Positions 9,051-19,519 are shown, numbered from the stretch's first letter. The stretch is 64,000 nucleotides of DNA from Flavobacterium dankookense (GCF_004362665.1 NZ_SNXR01000012.1:310001-374000); one strand, 5' to 3'. Numbers and translations: made by a program. Notes: generated from the sequence alone by a model not told the origin.

Positions 9051-11114
9051 TTATTTCTTTTCTAACTCAATGAGTTTTTGAATAATGTTTTCGAGTGTTT
9101 GTTTTTGCTTTTCTTGTTCTCTTTTTAATTCAGCGTTTTCTTTTTGCAAATTCTCGATTTGATTTTTTTGAGTTTCAATAATGGTTTGTTGTTCTTGAAT
9201 AGATTTTACAATTGGCATTATGAATTGGCTGTATGCAACAGAGTAGGTATCAGTTGAATTTCCAATTTCGGGAATGTGTAATCCATCAAAATCATACCCA
9301 ATTTCTTTTGTTATTTTTTCAATATCTTGTGCTAAAAACCCAGAGCGAATAATAGCTGTTGATGTAGAGTAGTCGTTGTTTTTTAAATGAGTTTTTAGGC
9401 TATCGGCGACATTTTGGTATAAATAATCTGAAAATTTTTTGGTGTCAAAATTATAAGTTACTGGTTTTAATTTTAGAATAAAATCCAATCCTGGAACATT
9501 TTCTTTTATGTTTGATTTAAATCTTGCGTCAGACGGATTGGAGTAAGGAACTTGCCCTTCAACAACAGTAACTAGTGTATTTCCTAGTCTAACTTTGTTG
9601 GAAGCATTTGAAATGGCTTGATTTCCAACGGCTGTGCTATTGGATAAATTTGCTGCGGAAACGTTCGAATTGTTTCCTAAAGTTGTGTTATTACTACCAG
9701 TTATATTGGTTGACATTGAGCCATTACCTATGGCAGTATTACTGTTTCCTGTGGTGTTATTTAAAAGCGATGTTGTACCATAACTAGTATTAAAACTCCC
9801 AATTGTATTCAAATAAAGAGAAGAAGTTCCTGTTGCTACATTGTTATTTCCTGAAGTATTTGTTAGCATTGATGTAAAACCAATTGCAATATTAAAATTA
9901 CCATCAATATTTGAAGATAAAGTGTTTGCACCATTTGCGGTATTATTATTTCCAATAGTATTTCCATTAAGAGAACCTCTTCCAGTAGCAGTATTTCCAC
10001 TACCAGATAAGTTTGTTGTCAAGGCATAAATTCCAGTTGCGGTATTATTATTACCTGTCGTGTTTGAAAGTAATGAAGAAGCGCCAGTTGCCGTATTGTT
10101 GTTACCAATAGTATTATTGTAGAGAGATGATACACCAATTGCCGTATTATTACTTCCGATGGTATTAGATAATAATGCAGTATTTCCTATGGCGGTATTA
10201 AATATTCCTGATATATTATTTAATAGAGAAGATGATCCAACACCAGTATTTTGACTACCAGATGTATTTTTCTTTAGTGCTGAAAATCCAATTGCTGTGT
10301 TGCTTTCACCAAGGTTGTTTTCTTTTAATGATTCAACACCAACAGCAGTATTACTTGATCCAATTGTGTTTAATTCAAGTGCTTTTGAACCAATGGCTGT
10401 ATTGCTAACTCCTAAAGTATTTGAAAAAAGAGAATGACTACCAACGGCTGTATTACTTGTTCCAGCAGTATTATTTAATAAAGATTGAAAACCTAAAGAG
10501 GAATTATTAAATCCATTTATATTAGAACGCATTGAAAAATAACCAACCGCTACATTGGAAAATCCATTAGTGTTAGTGAAACCACTTTCATGACCAATAT
10601 ATACATTTTGATTATTCGTTAAATCGTCATTCTCGCCGGCTTGGTTACCAATAAAGACAGAACTTCCATTATTAAAAAACTCTAATTGACTTTTTTGTGA
10701 AAGTCGCATTTTGAGTTGGTTATTCGTCCTAAAATCTACGTCTTGTGCGTTTGTTGTACCAATAAAGTTTGTTCCGCTAATGGTGTTTGAGTTTCCAGTT
10801 ATTGACCAACCATTACCTGAACTTGAAATACCAATCCAACTTGATGTTGGGTTATTCCAATAATAAAAACCAGGTTGATTTAATCCAGAAACGGTTGTCA
10901 AGAAAACTAACATTCCATGTTGAAGTATTGTTGGATTTATTGCAGGGAAAGTTGTAACTCTAGGAATTAGTATTCCATCTAAATTTGATGGACTTACAGG
11001 GTTTGAAGCATTAATATCAAATTGCGCATTTGGTGAAGTTGTGTTTATACCAACTTGACCATAGGACACTATGAATTCCAATAAAAATAATATGGTAATA
11101 AATATTTTTTTCAT
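9051..11114 (-). CDS. Secreted beta-roll repeat protein with C-terminal S74 chaperone domain
   Basis: A signal peptide (MKKIFITILFLLEFIVSYGQ) precedes a head region. Residues roughly 155-480 are about 18 tandem 17-residue repeats of the form GxxNTAxGxxSLxxNTx, similar in pattern to YadA/Hep_Hag head repeats that build trimeric left-handed beta-rolls. After the repeats comes NPSDARFKSNIKE, which matches the start of an S74 intramolecular chaperone (endosialidase-type) domain, where the Ser and nearby Lys are thought to drive self-cleavage. The last 50 residues are a coiled coil. This fits a trimeric surface or secreted fibre. Unlike the S74 proteins at 35480 and 43732 it has no T9SS sorting domain, so its export beyond the periplasm is unexplained. 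Confidence 0.85.
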   Translation of the reverse strand: MKKIFITILFLLEFIVSYGQVGINTTSPNAQFDINASNPVSPSNLDGILIPRVTTFPAINPTILQHGMLVFLTTVSGLNQPGFYYWNNPTSSWIGISSSGNGWSITGNSNTISGTNFIGTTNAQDVDFRTNNQLKMRLSQKSQLEFFNNGSSVFIGNQAGENDDLTNNQNVYIGHESGFTNTNGFSNVAVGYFSMRSNINGFNNSSLGFQSLLNNTAGTSNTAVGSHSLFSNTLGVSNTAIGSKALELNTIGSSNTAVGVESLKENNLGESNTAIGFSALKKNTSGSQNTGVGSSSLLNNISGIFNTAIGNTALLSNTIGSNNTAIGVSSLYNNTIGNNNTATGASSLLSNTTGNNNTATGIYALTTNLSGSGNTATGRGSLNGNTIGNNNTANGANTLSSNIDGNFNIAIGFTSMLTNTSGNNNVATGTSSLYLNTIGSFNTSYGTTSLLNNTTGNSNTAIGNGSMSTNITGSNNTTLGNNSNVSAANLSNSTAVGNQAISNASNKVRLGNTLVTVVEGQVPYSNPSDARFKSNIKENVPGLDFILKLKPVTYNFDTKKFSDYLYQNVADSLKTHLKNNDYSTSTAIIRSGFLAQDIEKITKEIGYDFDGLHIPEIGNSTDTYSVAYSQFIMPIVKSIQEQQTIIETQKNQIENLQKENAELKREQEKQKQTLENIIQKLIELEKK

Positions 11115-11172
11115 TGAATTAACACAAATGAGAATAGATTTTATATATATATGTTAAATTTTTCATAACGAG

Positions 11173-11201
11173 CAAATATATATAAAATTGCATACTGTCA
11201 A
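11173..11201 (-). promoter_or_regulatory. Promoter of the beta-roll/S74 gene
   Basis: On the minus strand TTG (11201-11199), an 18-nt spacer and TATATTTG (11180-11173) match the Bacteroidota promoter pattern, about 60 nt upstream of the ATG at 11114. The rest of the gap to 11324 is AT-rich with nothing else recognised. Confidence 0.55.
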
Positions 11202-11324
11202 CTATTTGGAATATTAACTTTACTGCATATTCGATAAAAATATAAAATTGACGATAAATATGCTTGTATATTTTTTTTAACTACGTTTTAAAGTATAAAA
11301 ACCTTACTTTTTTAAACTATTCTT

Positions 11325-12170
11325 CTAATTAAATTCAAATTCTGCGTAAACGGGTAAATGATCTGATGGATATTTCAAGTCTTTGGAATCGCTCAAAATG
11401 GCAAATTTTTTAACTTTTAGCTTACTATTTTTTGATATAAAGATATAGTCAATTCGTTTTGTAACGGCTTCATAGTGTTTAAAAGCATTGAAAGTTCCTA
11501 ATGGTCCAAAAGGTTTTTCTACTGAAACATCATAGCTATCGAGCATTTCTTTTTTTAGATTCACAATTCGTTCTTCTGATGGTTCTGAATTGAAATCGCC
11601 CATAAAAAATACAGGATAATTTTTAGTGTTTAAAGTTTTAATCTTCGAAAGAATCAATTGAATAGAATTGGTTTTTGCCAATTCACCTATATGATCTAAA
11701 TGTGTATTAAAAACCCAAATAAATTGTTTGCTTTTTTTGTCTTTTAATAAAGTGTATGTACAAATTCTGTTCAATGCAGCATCCCAACCTTTGGACATCA
11801 CTACAGGAGTTTCTGATAACCAAAAAGTATTTTCTTTGATTAAATCAAATCTATCTTTTTTGTAAAAAATATTAGACGATTCGCCTTTTCCTATTCCGTC
11901 ACGACCAATTCCAATGTAATTGTATTTTGGTAAAGCCGAAGCAATATCAGTTACCTGATGCGGCAATGCTTCTTGAATTCCGAAAATATCAGGTTCGTAA
12001 AAACCTAGTTGTGAACAGAAATACTCTTTTCTATTCGACCAAGAATTTTCACCATCGCTAGCTAGCTCTAGACGAATATTATACGTCACAATTTTGAGGG
12101 TTTGTGAGGAAATAGTTGAACCAAAAAATAAAAATAAAATTATAATTCTCATTAAAAGAAATTTATTCAT
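11325..12170 (-). CDS. Secreted endonuclease/exonuclease/phosphatase-fold protein
   Basis: The 281-residue protein has the metal-dependent EEP fold: the Glu of FGIQEALPHQ, NTHLDHIG, the FMGDFNSEP metal/phosphate site and the terminal SDHLPVYAEF. A hydrophobic N-terminus ending FGSTISSQ is a signal peptide. The start could be ATG 12170 or the ATG six codons later at 12152 (MRIIILFLFF), which gives a cleaner signal. The family covers nucleases, sphingomyelinases and inositol phosphatases, and the substrate cannot be read from the sequence. The small size and periplasmic export resemble flavobacterial proteins of this family. Divergent from the barrel gene at 12236. Confidence 0.85.
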   Translation of the reverse strand: MNKFLLMRIIILFLFFGSTISSQTLKIVTYNIRLELASDGENSWSNRKEYFCSQLGFYEPDIFGIQEALPHQVTDIASALPKYNYIGIGRDGIGKGESSNIFYKKDRFDLIKENTFWLSETPVVMSKGWDAALNRICTYTLLKDKKSKQFIWVFNTHLDHIGELAKTNSIQLILSKIKTLNTKNYPVFFMGDFNSEPSEERIVNLKKEMLDSYDVSVEKPFGPLGTFNAFKHYEAVTKRIDYIFISKNSKLKVKKFAILSDSKDLKYPSDHLPVYAEFEFN

Positions 12171-12235
12171 TTCAAAAATAAAAATTTGTATTACAAATTC
12201 TGTATTTTTGAGAAGTTTAATTTAAACTAATCTTT

Positions 12236-13459
12236 ATGAAAGCTAAGTTGTTAATTGTTTTATTATCCAGTTTTAATCTTTTTGCGCAGATAAAATTTGA
12301 AAAAGGTTATTTTATAGACAGTCAAAATAGAAAAGTTGAATGTTTAATTGAAAATCAAGATTGGATTAATCCACCTAAACAGATTGAATATAAACTTTCT
12401 GAAGAATCAATGACGGAAATTATCAACCTTAGTCAAATAAATTCATTTCAAATATATGGAACATCTCAGTATTATATCAAATCAATTGTAAATGTAGATA
12501 AGAGTTTAAGCGGAGATTATAATCCTAAACCAGAAACTATCATTTTAAAAGTTTTAGTCGATGGTATAGCTAAATTATATTATAATGATGATATTTTCTT
12601 TTATCAAATAAATAATGGTGAAATTAAACAGCTTGTCTACAAAAAAGAAAAAGATAACATATCCATAAAAGAAGATAATTTATTTAGGGTTGAGCTTTAT
12701 AACAATTTAAAAACCACTGAAAATCAAATTGAAATTCGAAAACTTGAGTATAAGAAAAATGCTTTGGTAAATTTTTTTATCAATTATAACAAACACACCA
12801 ATTCTGATTATACGATTTTTACTAGTAAGGAAACAACAATTAAATTTAACTTTAATGTTTTGGCAGGTTTAAATTTTACAAATGGTAGTTTTACAATGTC
12901 AGGCTTATATATTGCACCAGGTTCATCAGGTGGAGAAATTCAGTTAAAAGATGCAGATCTAGTGTCAAAAAATAAAATTAATATTGTTTTAGGTTTTGAG
13001 ATAGAAGCTCTTTTACCATTTAACAAAAATAGATGGGCAATTTTTGTTTCTCCAAATTACCAACAATCAAAATATGAATTATCTAAGGGTAATGTAAATC
13101 CTATAGGACAATTTGGAACTGCATTTTTAAATAGTACTTATTCTTATATTGATATTCCATTAGGAGTTAGACGTTATTTTGATTTAAATGCTAATTCAAA
13201 ATTGTTTTTGGATGGAGCATTAAATTTAACAATCTTAACAAGTATTGAGGAAAAAAGAAGTTTTATAAATAATTATGGGAATTTATCGAGTTTTAATGAT
13301 GAATTGAAGTCAAAATCTTTTTCAGCAGCGGCTAGAATAGGATTAGGATATAATTATGAAAACAAATATTCACTGTCATTAAACTATTTTATAGTTAAAA
13401 AACTATCAAATATTGATGTAGGTTCCTTAACATTGCTTGCATCATATAAATTATTTTAG
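12236..13459 (+). CDS. Outer-membrane beta-barrel protein with N-terminal soluble domain
   Basis: The 407-residue protein begins with a signal peptide (MKAKLLIVLLSSFNLFAQ). About 180 polar residues of mixed strand character follow. From about residue 200 there are alternating hydrophobic/aromatic strands (NVLAGLNFTNGSF, GVRRYFDLNANSKLFLDGAL, AARIGLGYNYENKYSLSLNY) ending in Leu-Phe, typical of a Bacteroidota PorT-like barrel. Its function is unknown. Proteins of this layout are common and often annotated only as outer-membrane protein. It ends at a shared terminator facing sdhB. Confidence 0.75.
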   Translation: MKAKLLIVLLSSFNLFAQIKFEKGYFIDSQNRKVECLIENQDWINPPKQIEYKLSEESMTEIINLSQINSFQIYGTSQYYIKSIVNVDKSLSGDYNPKPETIILKVLVDGIAKLYYNDDIFFYQINNGEIKQLVYKKEKDNISIKEDNLFRVELYNNLKTTENQIEIRKLEYKKNALVNFFINYNKHTNSDYTIFTSKETTIKFNFNVLAGLNFTNGSFTMSGLYIAPGSSGGEIQLKDADLVSKNKINIVLGFEIEALLPFNKNRWAIFVSPNYQQSKYELSKGNVNPIGQFGTAFLNSTYSYIDIPLGVRRYFDLNANSKLFLDGALNLTILTSIEEKRSFINNYGNLSSFNDELKSKSFSAAARIGLGYNYENKYSLSLNYFIVKKLSNIDVGSLTLLASYKLF

Positions 13460-13472
13460 AATTTTAATAAAT

Positions 13473-13502
13473 AAAAAAACACAACGAAAGTTGTGTTTTT
13501 TT
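13473..13502. terminator. Bidirectional terminator between the barrel gene and sdhB
   Basis: Arms AAAAAAACACAAC (13473-13485) and GTTGTGTTTTTTT (13490-13502) form a 13-bp stem with a GAAA loop. T or A tracts on both sides allow termination of both converging transcripts. Confidence 0.85.
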
Positions 13503-13520
13503 ATTTATTAAAATAGAAAA

Positions 13521-14282
13521 CTATTTCAAACTAGCTTTCAAATATTCTCTGTTCATGCGAGCAATGTTTTCAAGAGAAATTCCTTTCGGACATTCTACTT
13601 CACATGCTCCAGTATTAGTACAGTTTCCGAAACCTTCTTCATCCATTTGACGAACCATATTTAAAACTCGTTGTGTAGCTTCTACTTTTCCTTGTGGTAA
13701 TAAAGCATATTGCGATACTTTTGCTCCAACAAATAGCATTGCAGAACCGTTTTTACAACTTGCTACGCAAGCTCCACAACCAATGCAAGCTGCAGCCATA
13801 AATGCTTTATCTGCATCTTCTTTTGGAATTGGAATAGCGTTAGCATCTATTGTTCTTCCTGATGTGTTTACAGAAACAAAACCACCTGCTTGTTGAATTC
13901 TATCGAAAGCACTTCTGTCAACGACTAAATCTTTTACTACTGGAAATGCTTTGCTTCTCCATGGTTCGATAAAAATAGTATCTCCATCATTGAATTTACG
14001 CATGTGTAATTGACATGTTGTTGTACCAGTATCTGGTCCGTGAGCACGTCCGTTGATGTATAGCGAACACATTCCGCAAATTCCTTCACGACAATCGTGA
14101 TCGAATGCTACTGGTTCTTTCTTTTCGTTTATTAATTGCTCGTTCAATTGATCAAGCATTTCTAGAAACGAACTTGCAGTAGAAACATTATTTAATTTAT
14201 AAGTTTCCATGCTTCCTTTTGCCTTAGCGTTTTTTTGACGCCAAATTTTAAGGTTTATGTTTATATTTTTTGCTGAAGACAT
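13521..14282 (-). CDS. sdhB: Succinate dehydrogenase/fumarate reductase iron-sulfur subunit
   Basis: The 253-residue subunit carries electrons from the flavin subunit to the membrane quinone site. All cluster ligands are present: 2Fe-2S (CREGICGMC and the later TTTC), 4Fe-4S ([11 protein letters not shown]) and 3Fe-4S ([15 protein letters not shown]). It is the last gene of sdhCAB, 8 nt after sdhA. The order and the single-cytochrome partner fit the type B complex II typical of Bacteroidota. Confidence 0.97.
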   Translation of the reverse strand: MSSAKNININLKIWRQKNAKAKGSMETYKLNNVSTASSFLEMLDQLNEQLINEKKEPVAFDHDCREGICGMCSLYINGRAHGPDTGTTTCQLHMRKFNDGDTIFIEPWRSKAFPVVKDLVVDRSAFDRIQQAGGFVSVNTSGRTIDANAIPIPKEDADKAFMAAACIGCGACVASCKNGSAMLFVGAKVSQYALLPQGKVEATQRVLNMVRQMDEEGFGNCTNTGACEVECPKGISLENIARMNREYLKASLK

Positions 14283-14290
14283 ACCGTATA

Positions 14291-16300
14291 TTATTTATAA
14301 TTTCTAGCTGCAATTTTGATAAACTCGTATTTTAATTCTTCTTTGTGAAGCTCTTCTTTTGTGATATCATTGCCGTTATATTGCCAAGCACTTACAAAAG
14401 AGAAGTTTTCGTCATCACGAAGTGTTTCTCCTTCGGCATCTTGATATTCTTCACGGAAATGTCCACCACAAGATTCTTTTCTTTGTAATGCATCCATTGC
14501 CATTAATTGCCCTAAATCTATAAAATCGGCCACACGAAGTGCTTTTTCTAATTCAGGATTTAATTCATCAGAACTACCTGGAACTCGAACTTCTTTATAA
14601 AATTCTTCTTTTAAAGCTGCAATTTCTTCAATCGCTTGTTTTAATCCAGCTTCGTTTCTTCCCATACCAACTTTATTCCACATAATCAAACCAAGACGTT
14701 TGTGGAAATGATCAACCGATTTAGTTCCGTTGTTGTTTAAGAATCTATCAATAGTGTTTTTTACGTTGTTTTCAGCATCTATAAACTCTTGAGTTTCTGT
14801 TGATATTTTTCCTGTTCTGATTTCGTCTGCTAAATAATTTGAAACGGTGTAAGGAAGTACAAAATAACCATCAGCTAAACCTTGCATCAAAGCCGAAGCT
14901 CCAAGTCTATTAGCTCCGTGATCAGAGAAATTAGCTTCTCCAGCTACGAAACATCCTGGAATTGTTGATTGTAAATTATAATCAACCCAAACGCCACCCA
15001 TTGTGTAGTGAACTGCTGGATAAATTTTCATTGGAGTTTCATACGGATTTTCATCTGTAATCTTTTGATACATTGCAAAAAGATTTCCGTATTTTTCTTC
15101 CAACCATTGTTTTCCTAATTTGGTGATTTCTTCTTGCGTAGGGTTGTGATTTCCTTTCGCGTAAGCAGATTGTTTTCCTTTATTTTGAATTTCTGACGAG
15201 AAATCAAGGTAAACACCTTCATTGGTATCGTTCGATTCGATTCCATGTCCAGCATCACAAACTTCTTTTGCAGCTCTTGATGATATATCTCTTGGTGCTA
15301 AATTCCCAAACGAAGGATATTTTCTTTCCAAGTAATAATCTCTATCTTCTTCTGCAATTTGAGTTGGTTTAAGTTTGCCTTCACGAATAGCGGCTGCATC
15401 TTCTTTCTTTTTAGGAACCCAAATACGACCTGAATTACGCAATGATTCTGACATTAAAGTCAATTTAGCTTGATTTGTTCCATGAACCGGAATACAAGTA
15501 GGGTGAATTTGGACAAAACATGGATTGGCAAATAAAGCGCCTTGCTTATGAATTTTCCAACCTGCCGTTACGTTACTTCCCATTGCATTTGTAGAGAGAA
15601 AATAAACATTTCCATAACCACCAGTTGCAATAATAACAGCATGAGCTGAATGTCTTTCCAACTCACCTGTAATTAAATTACGAGCTATTATTCCACGGGC
15701 TTTTCCATCAACTTTTACTAAATCTAGCATTTCGTGACGGTTGAACATTTTTACCCTTCCTAAACCAATTTGTCTAGAAAGTGCCGAATATGCACCTAAT
15801 AATAGTTGTTGACCTGTTTGTCCAGCAGCATAAAAAGTACGTTGTACTTGTGTTCCACCAAACGAGCGGTTATCTAATAATCCACCATATTCACGAGCAA
15901 AAGGTACACCTTGAGCCACACATTGGTCAATAATATTTGAAGAAACTTCTGCTAAACGGTGAACATTCGCTTCTCTAGCTCTATAATCGCCACCTTTAAT
16001 AGTGTCATAGAATAATCTAAATACACTATCACCATCATTTTGATAGTTTTTGGCAGCATTAATTCCTCCTTGAGCTGCAATAGAATGTGCTCTTCTAGGT
16101 GAGTCTTGATAGCAAAATGCTTTAACATTATAACCCATTTCTCCAAGCGAAGCTGCTGCAGATGCACCAGCCAAACCAGTTCCAACCACAATAATATCAA
16201 TTTTCGGTCTATTGTTTGGAGCAACTAATTTTAAATGATCTTTATAATCGGTCCATTTTTTAGAAATATGACCTTCTGGTATTTTTGAATCTAACTTCAT
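14291..16300 (-). CDS. sdhA: Succinate dehydrogenase/fumarate reductase flavoprotein subunit
   Basis: The 669-residue catalytic subunit oxidises succinate to fumarate. It has the FAD-binding [19 protein letters not shown] region, the covalent-flavin His in [15 protein letters not shown], and the active-site and FAD regions near [14 protein letters not shown]. The length fits the long Bacteroidota/epsilonproteobacterial form (about 660 residues). It lies between sdhC and sdhB with short gaps (19 and 8 nt), consistent with one transcript. Confidence 0.97.
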   Translation of the reverse strand: MKLDSKIPEGHISKKWTDYKDHLKLVAPNNRPKIDIIVVGTGLAGASAAASLGEMGYNVKAFCYQDSPRRAHSIAAQGGINAAKNYQNDGDSVFRLFYDTIKGGDYRAREANVHRLAEVSSNIIDQCVAQGVPFAREYGGLLDNRSFGGTQVQRTFYAAGQTGQQLLLGAYSALSRQIGLGRVKMFNRHEMLDLVKVDGKARGIIARNLITGELERHSAHAVIIATGGYGNVYFLSTNAMGSNVTAGWKIHKQGALFANPCFVQIHPTCIPVHGTNQAKLTLMSESLRNSGRIWVPKKKEDAAAIREGKLKPTQIAEEDRDYYLERKYPSFGNLAPRDISSRAAKEVCDAGHGIESNDTNEGVYLDFSSEIQNKGKQSAYAKGNHNPTQEEITKLGKQWLEEKYGNLFAMYQKITDENPYETPMKIYPAVHYTMGGVWVDYNLQSTIPGCFVAGEANFSDHGANRLGASALMQGLADGYFVLPYTVSNYLADEIRTGKISTETQEFIDAENNVKNTIDRFLNNNGTKSVDHFHKRLGLIMWNKVGMGRNEAGLKQAIEEIAALKEEFYKEVRVPGSSDELNPELEKALRVADFIDLGQLMAMDALQRKESCGGHFREEYQDAEGETLRDDENFSFVSAWQYNGNDITKEELHKEELKYEFIKIAARNYK

Positions 16301-16319
16301 AATGTATATCTGATGTTGA

Positions 16320-17204
16320 TTATTTTAAGAAAAAATGAATATAAACTGGAATGATTGCAAACAATATTGGAACTACAATAGCAAATAGTTTCCCAAACAA
16401 CTTAATTTTTGGTGTCCAGCTTGAATTATTCAAACCAATAGATTGAAAAGCACTTTGAAAACCATGTAAGAGGTGAAATCCTAAAACTGCCATTGATAAA
16501 ACATATAAAATGGTAAAAACTAATCCTTCATTTGGAATAACATTGAATAGTTTTCCTTTACTTTTAAAGAAATCAATAGTCAATTTGTACAAGTCTTTAT
16601 AGCCTTCACCCATTTTAACTTTAGCTTGCGTATTGAAAAATTCTGTTCTGTTTTCAATGTACATCTGTGCGCCACTTTTGGTTGCTTCTTCATAACTTTT
16701 TGCTACTTGAGAAACTGGCATATATCCTTCATTTGTAGTAAGATATAAATCTTGCTTTTGTCCCATGACTTCAATAGTAATAGTTTGCAAAGGCATGTTT
16801 TTGTCAAAATGCATCTTTGCCCAAAAATTAACCATGTGCGTTACAATAAAAACTAAAATCAATGTTCCCAAAACAGCCATATTTCTAGATGAAAAACTAC
16901 TGTTTGCACTTGGATTAGATTTTGCATAACCAATTGGTCGCGCTTTGATGTTTTGATAGGTTAATAAAAACCCATCAATTGCATGAAATAAAATGGAAAT
17001 GTAAGTTAGGTAAGAAAGTAGTTTTACCGCTGGATTTGATGTCATAAACAATGCGTATTTGTTAAAATTTAACGCATTATTTGGAACCAACAATTGAAGG
17101 TTTCCTGCTAAGTGACCTGCCAAAAACAAGCATAAAAATAAACCCGTAAGAGCCATCCAATATTTCTTTGCTAATGATGACTTTAAAAGTGCAGATTTTG
17201 CCAT
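16320..17204 (-). CDS. sdhC: Succinate dehydrogenase cytochrome b subunit
   Basis: This 294-residue membrane anchor holds heme b and the quinone site of a single-subunit (type B) complex II. Five hydrophobic segments are visible, with candidate heme ligands H31 (AGHLAGN), H74 (LFHAIDGF), H123 (VTHMVNF) and H244/H247 (GFHLLHG). Residues about 133-215, between the third and fourth helices, form a long polar loop (including [11 protein letters not shown] and GEGYKDLYK). The protein is therefore clearly longer than the 200-256 residues of well-known relatives. First gene of the operon; its promoter lies at 17244-17274. Confidence 0.94.
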   Translation of the reverse strand: MAKSALLKSSLAKKYWMALTGLFLCLFLAGHLAGNLQLLVPNNALNFNKYALFMTSNPAVKLLSYLTYISILFHAIDGFLLTYQNIKARPIGYAKSNPSANSSFSSRNMAVLGTLILVFIVTHMVNFWAKMHFDKNMPLQTITIEVMGQKQDLYLTTNEGYMPVSQVAKSYEEATKSGAQMYIENRTEFFNTQAKVKMGEGYKDLYKLTIDFFKSKGKLFNVIPNEGLVFTILYVLSMAVLGFHLLHGFQSAFQSIGLNNSSWTPKIKLFGKLFAIVVPILFAIIPVYIHFFLK

Positions 17205-17243
17205 AATTATGTAATATGATAAAGTTTTTTATAAAAATCTGAA

Positions 17244-17274
17244 CAAAAATAACGTTAATTGTTTTTAACTACAA
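17244..17274 (-). promoter_or_regulatory. Promoter of the sdhCAB operon
   Basis: On the minus strand TTG (17274-17272), 20 nt and TATTTTTG (17251-17244) fit the Bacteroidota sigma consensus. The -7 box is about 40 nt upstream of the sdhC ATG. Confidence 0.6.
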
Positions 17275-17367
17275 CCTTTTCGCCCTAATTTATAATCAAT
17301 TTAAAATGTGTTTAACACTTGTTTATTTTTAATTATTTAAAGCGATTAGTTTTTATTTTAAAAGCAA

Positions 17368-17375
17368 TAATTTTG
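17368..17375 (+). promoter_or_regulatory. -7 element of the Crp/Fnr gene
   Basis: TAATTTTG matches TANNTTTG, 23 nt upstream of the ATG at 17399. No clear TTTG at -33 is seen. Confidence 0.4.
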
Positions 17376-17398
17376 TATAGCTAACTTTTCAAAAGAGA

Positions 17399-17986
17399 AT
17401 GAGTCAAAAAGAAATCAATTTTAAAGAGTATTTAACTCAAGGAGTTTCGTTAAGCTCTGAAAATGAAGACTTAATCAATCAAGTTTTTCAATGTTTTACG
17501 GTTTTAAATCTTAAGAAAAATGATTTTTTGGTCAAAGAAAACCAAATATGTTCCTATTTCTGTTTTGTTGAAAGTGGTATTCTTCAACATGCTATTTTAA
17601 TTAATGGCGAGGAAAAAACGACTTACTTAGCTTTACGAAATTCGTCAACGTCATCCTTAAATAGCTTTTTAAATAAAATTCCTTCGCGAAAAAGCATCAA
17701 AGCACTTGTTGATTGTAAACTTTGGATAATAGATTTAGAAACGTTCAACCGTTTATTAAAAATGAACAAAGCTTTTCATCAATTTTACAATAATTTAATT
17801 GAAAAGCAAATTATGCTTATTGACGATTATCGAATTGATTTATTGACACTTACTCCTGAAGAGCGATACAAAAAGTTATTAATAACTGAACCAAAATTAC
17901 TTCAAGAAGTGCCGTTACATTATTTAGCTTCTTTCCTTGGAATTTCGTCGCGACATATGAGTCGTATTCGTAAAAATATTTTATAA
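17399..17986 (+). CDS. Crp/Fnr-family transcriptional regulator
   Basis: The 195-residue protein has an N-terminal cyclic-nucleotide-binding-like beta barrel (FLVKENQICSYFCFVESGIL) and a long dimer helix near residues 115-145. A C-terminal winged helix carries the recognition helix LASFLGISSRHMSRIRKNI. There is no Fnr-type cluster of N-terminal cysteines, and the cAMP-binding arginine pattern is not evident, so the ligand is unknown. It is divergent from the sdh operon (about 190-bp shared gap). Local control of sdh is possible, but unsupported by any operator I can identify. Confidence 0.88.
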   Translation: MSQKEINFKEYLTQGVSLSSENEDLINQVFQCFTVLNLKKNDFLVKENQICSYFCFVESGILQHAILINGEEKTTYLALRNSSTSSLNSFLNKIPSRKSIKALVDCKLWIIDLETFNRLLKMNKAFHQFYNNLIEKQIMLIDDYRIDLLTLTPEERYKKLLITEPKLLQEVPLHYLASFLGISSRHMSRIRKNIL

Positions 17987-17995
17987 TTTTTTTAG

Positions 17996-18047
17996 AACAC
18001 AGATTTAACAAATTATATTAATTTTTAAAATTTCTTAAATCTGTGTT
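17996..18047 (+). terminator. Hairpin downstream of the Crp/Fnr gene
   Basis: AACACAGATTTA (17996-18007) pairs with TAAATCTGTGTT (18036-18047), a perfect 12-bp stem with a 28-nt AT-rich loop and T-rich sequence after it. It is a weak terminator or a dispersed palindrome. Confidence 0.45.
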
Positions 18048-18155
18048 TCTAACTTTTCTTTTGTTCCTATAGAATAAAAATAACGCCATTTGGCTATATC
18101 TTGAACTCAATTATTCCTTAATTTTGGTAAATAGAAATTATTAAATTTATTCAAA

Positions 18156-19448
18156 ATGAAATACCATCAAATAGACCGTGATTTGTTTATAAAAAACAGA
18201 GCGAAATTCACGGCACAAATGAAACCTAATAGCGTTGCCGTTTTTAATTCAAACGATATTTACCCAGTTTCTGCCGATTCTACTTTGCCTTTCGCTCAAC
18301 ATCGCGATATTTTTTATTTGTCTGGCGTTGATCAAGAAGAAAGTATTTTGTTGCTTTTTCCTGATGCACCATACGAGTATTTAAAGGAAATTTTATTTCT
18401 AAAAGAAACCAACGAACACATCGCCATTTGGGAAGGCGAGAAGCTCACTAAAGAAAGAGCTTTTGAAGTTGCTGGAATTAAAACCGTGATTTGGCTACAA
18501 GATTTTCATAAAACGTTAAAAGAAATCATGGCGTATGCCGAAACGATTTACATCAACACTAACGAACATTATCGCGCATCGATTGAAACCGAAACTCGTG
18601 AAGCACGTTTTGTAAAATGGTGGAAAGAAAATTATCCAGCACATAAAGTAGAAAAGTCAAATCCTATATTGCAACGTCTTCGTTCGATAAAAGAAAGCGA
18701 AGAAATTGACTTAATTCAAAAAGCATGTGATATTACCGAGAAAGGTTATCGCAGAGCGCTAAATTTTGTAAAACCAAACGTAATGGAATACGAAATCGAA
18801 GCAGAATTTGCACATGAATTTTTAAGAAATCGTTCTAAAGGTTTTGCTTACACGCCAATTATTGCTTCGGGAAATAACGCTAACGTGTTGCATTATATCG
18901 AAAACAACCAACAATGCAAAGCAGGCGATTTAATTTTGCTTGACGTTGGTGCAGAATATGCCAATTATTCTAGTGATATGACCAGAATGGTTCCGGTTTC
19001 TGGACGATTTTCAGACAGACAAAAAGAAGTTTACAATGCCGTTCTACGTGTGAAAAATGAAGCTACAAAAATGCTTGTTCCAGGAACTTTGTGGAAACAA
19101 TATCATGTAGAAGTTGGTAAAATCATGACTTCAGAACTTTTAGGTTTGGGATTGATTGACAAAGCCGATGTTCAAAACGAAAATCCAGATTGGCCAGCGT
19201 ATAAAAAATATTTCATGCACGGCACGTCGCATCATTTAGGTTTGGACACACACGATTATGGTTTGCTTCACGAACCTATGCAAGCCAATATGGTGTTTAC
19301 GGTTGAACCGGGAATTTACATTCCAGCGGAAGGTTTCGGAATTCGAATTGAAGACGATATGGTCATTCAAGAAAAAGGCGAAGCGTTCAACTTAATGCGC
19401 AATATTCCTATTGAAGTAGAGGAAATTGAGAGTTTGATGAATTCGTAA
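18156..19448 (+). CDS. pepP: Xaa-Pro aminopeptidase (aminopeptidase P)
   Basis: The 430-residue cytoplasmic metallopeptidase removes N-terminal residues preceding proline. It has the N-terminal creatinase-like domain (LPFAQHRDIFYLSG) and the C-terminal pita-bread fold with the five metal ligands in LLDVGAEYANYSSDMTRMVP, HGTSHHLGLDTHD, TVEPGIYIP and FGIRIEDDMV. Length and motif order are normal. It stands as a single gene with its own terminator. A TAATTTTG -7-like box lies at 18119-18126. Confidence 0.95.
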   Translation: MKYHQIDRDLFIKNRAKFTAQMKPNSVAVFNSNDIYPVSADSTLPFAQHRDIFYLSGVDQEESILLLFPDAPYEYLKEILFLKETNEHIAIWEGEKLTKERAFEVAGIKTVIWLQDFHKTLKEIMAYAETIYINTNEHYRASIETETREARFVKWWKENYPAHKVEKSNPILQRLRSIKESEEIDLIQKACDITEKGYRRALNFVKPNVMEYEIEAEFAHEFLRNRSKGFAYTPIIASGNNANVLHYIENNQQCKAGDLILLDVGAEYANYSSDMTRMVPVSGRFSDRQKEVYNAVLRVKNEATKMLVPGTLWKQYHVEVGKIMTSELLGLGLIDKADVQNENPDWPAYKKYFMHGTSHHLGLDTHDYGLLHEPMQANMVFTVEPGIYIPAEGFGIRIEDDMVIQEKGEAFNLMRNIPIEVEEIESLMNS

Positions 19449-19481
19449 TTTAGAAAATAGATACAAGAAGAAAGAGAAAAG

Positions 19482-19509
19482 ACGGTTTGCGAAAGTGAGC
19501 CGTTTTTTT
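19482..19509 (+). terminator. Terminator of pepP
   Basis: ACGGTT (19482-19487) pairs with AGCCGT (19498-19503), a 6-bp stem with one G-T pair, followed by a T7 run. Confidence 0.65.
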
Positions 19510-19519
19510 ATGTTTAAAG

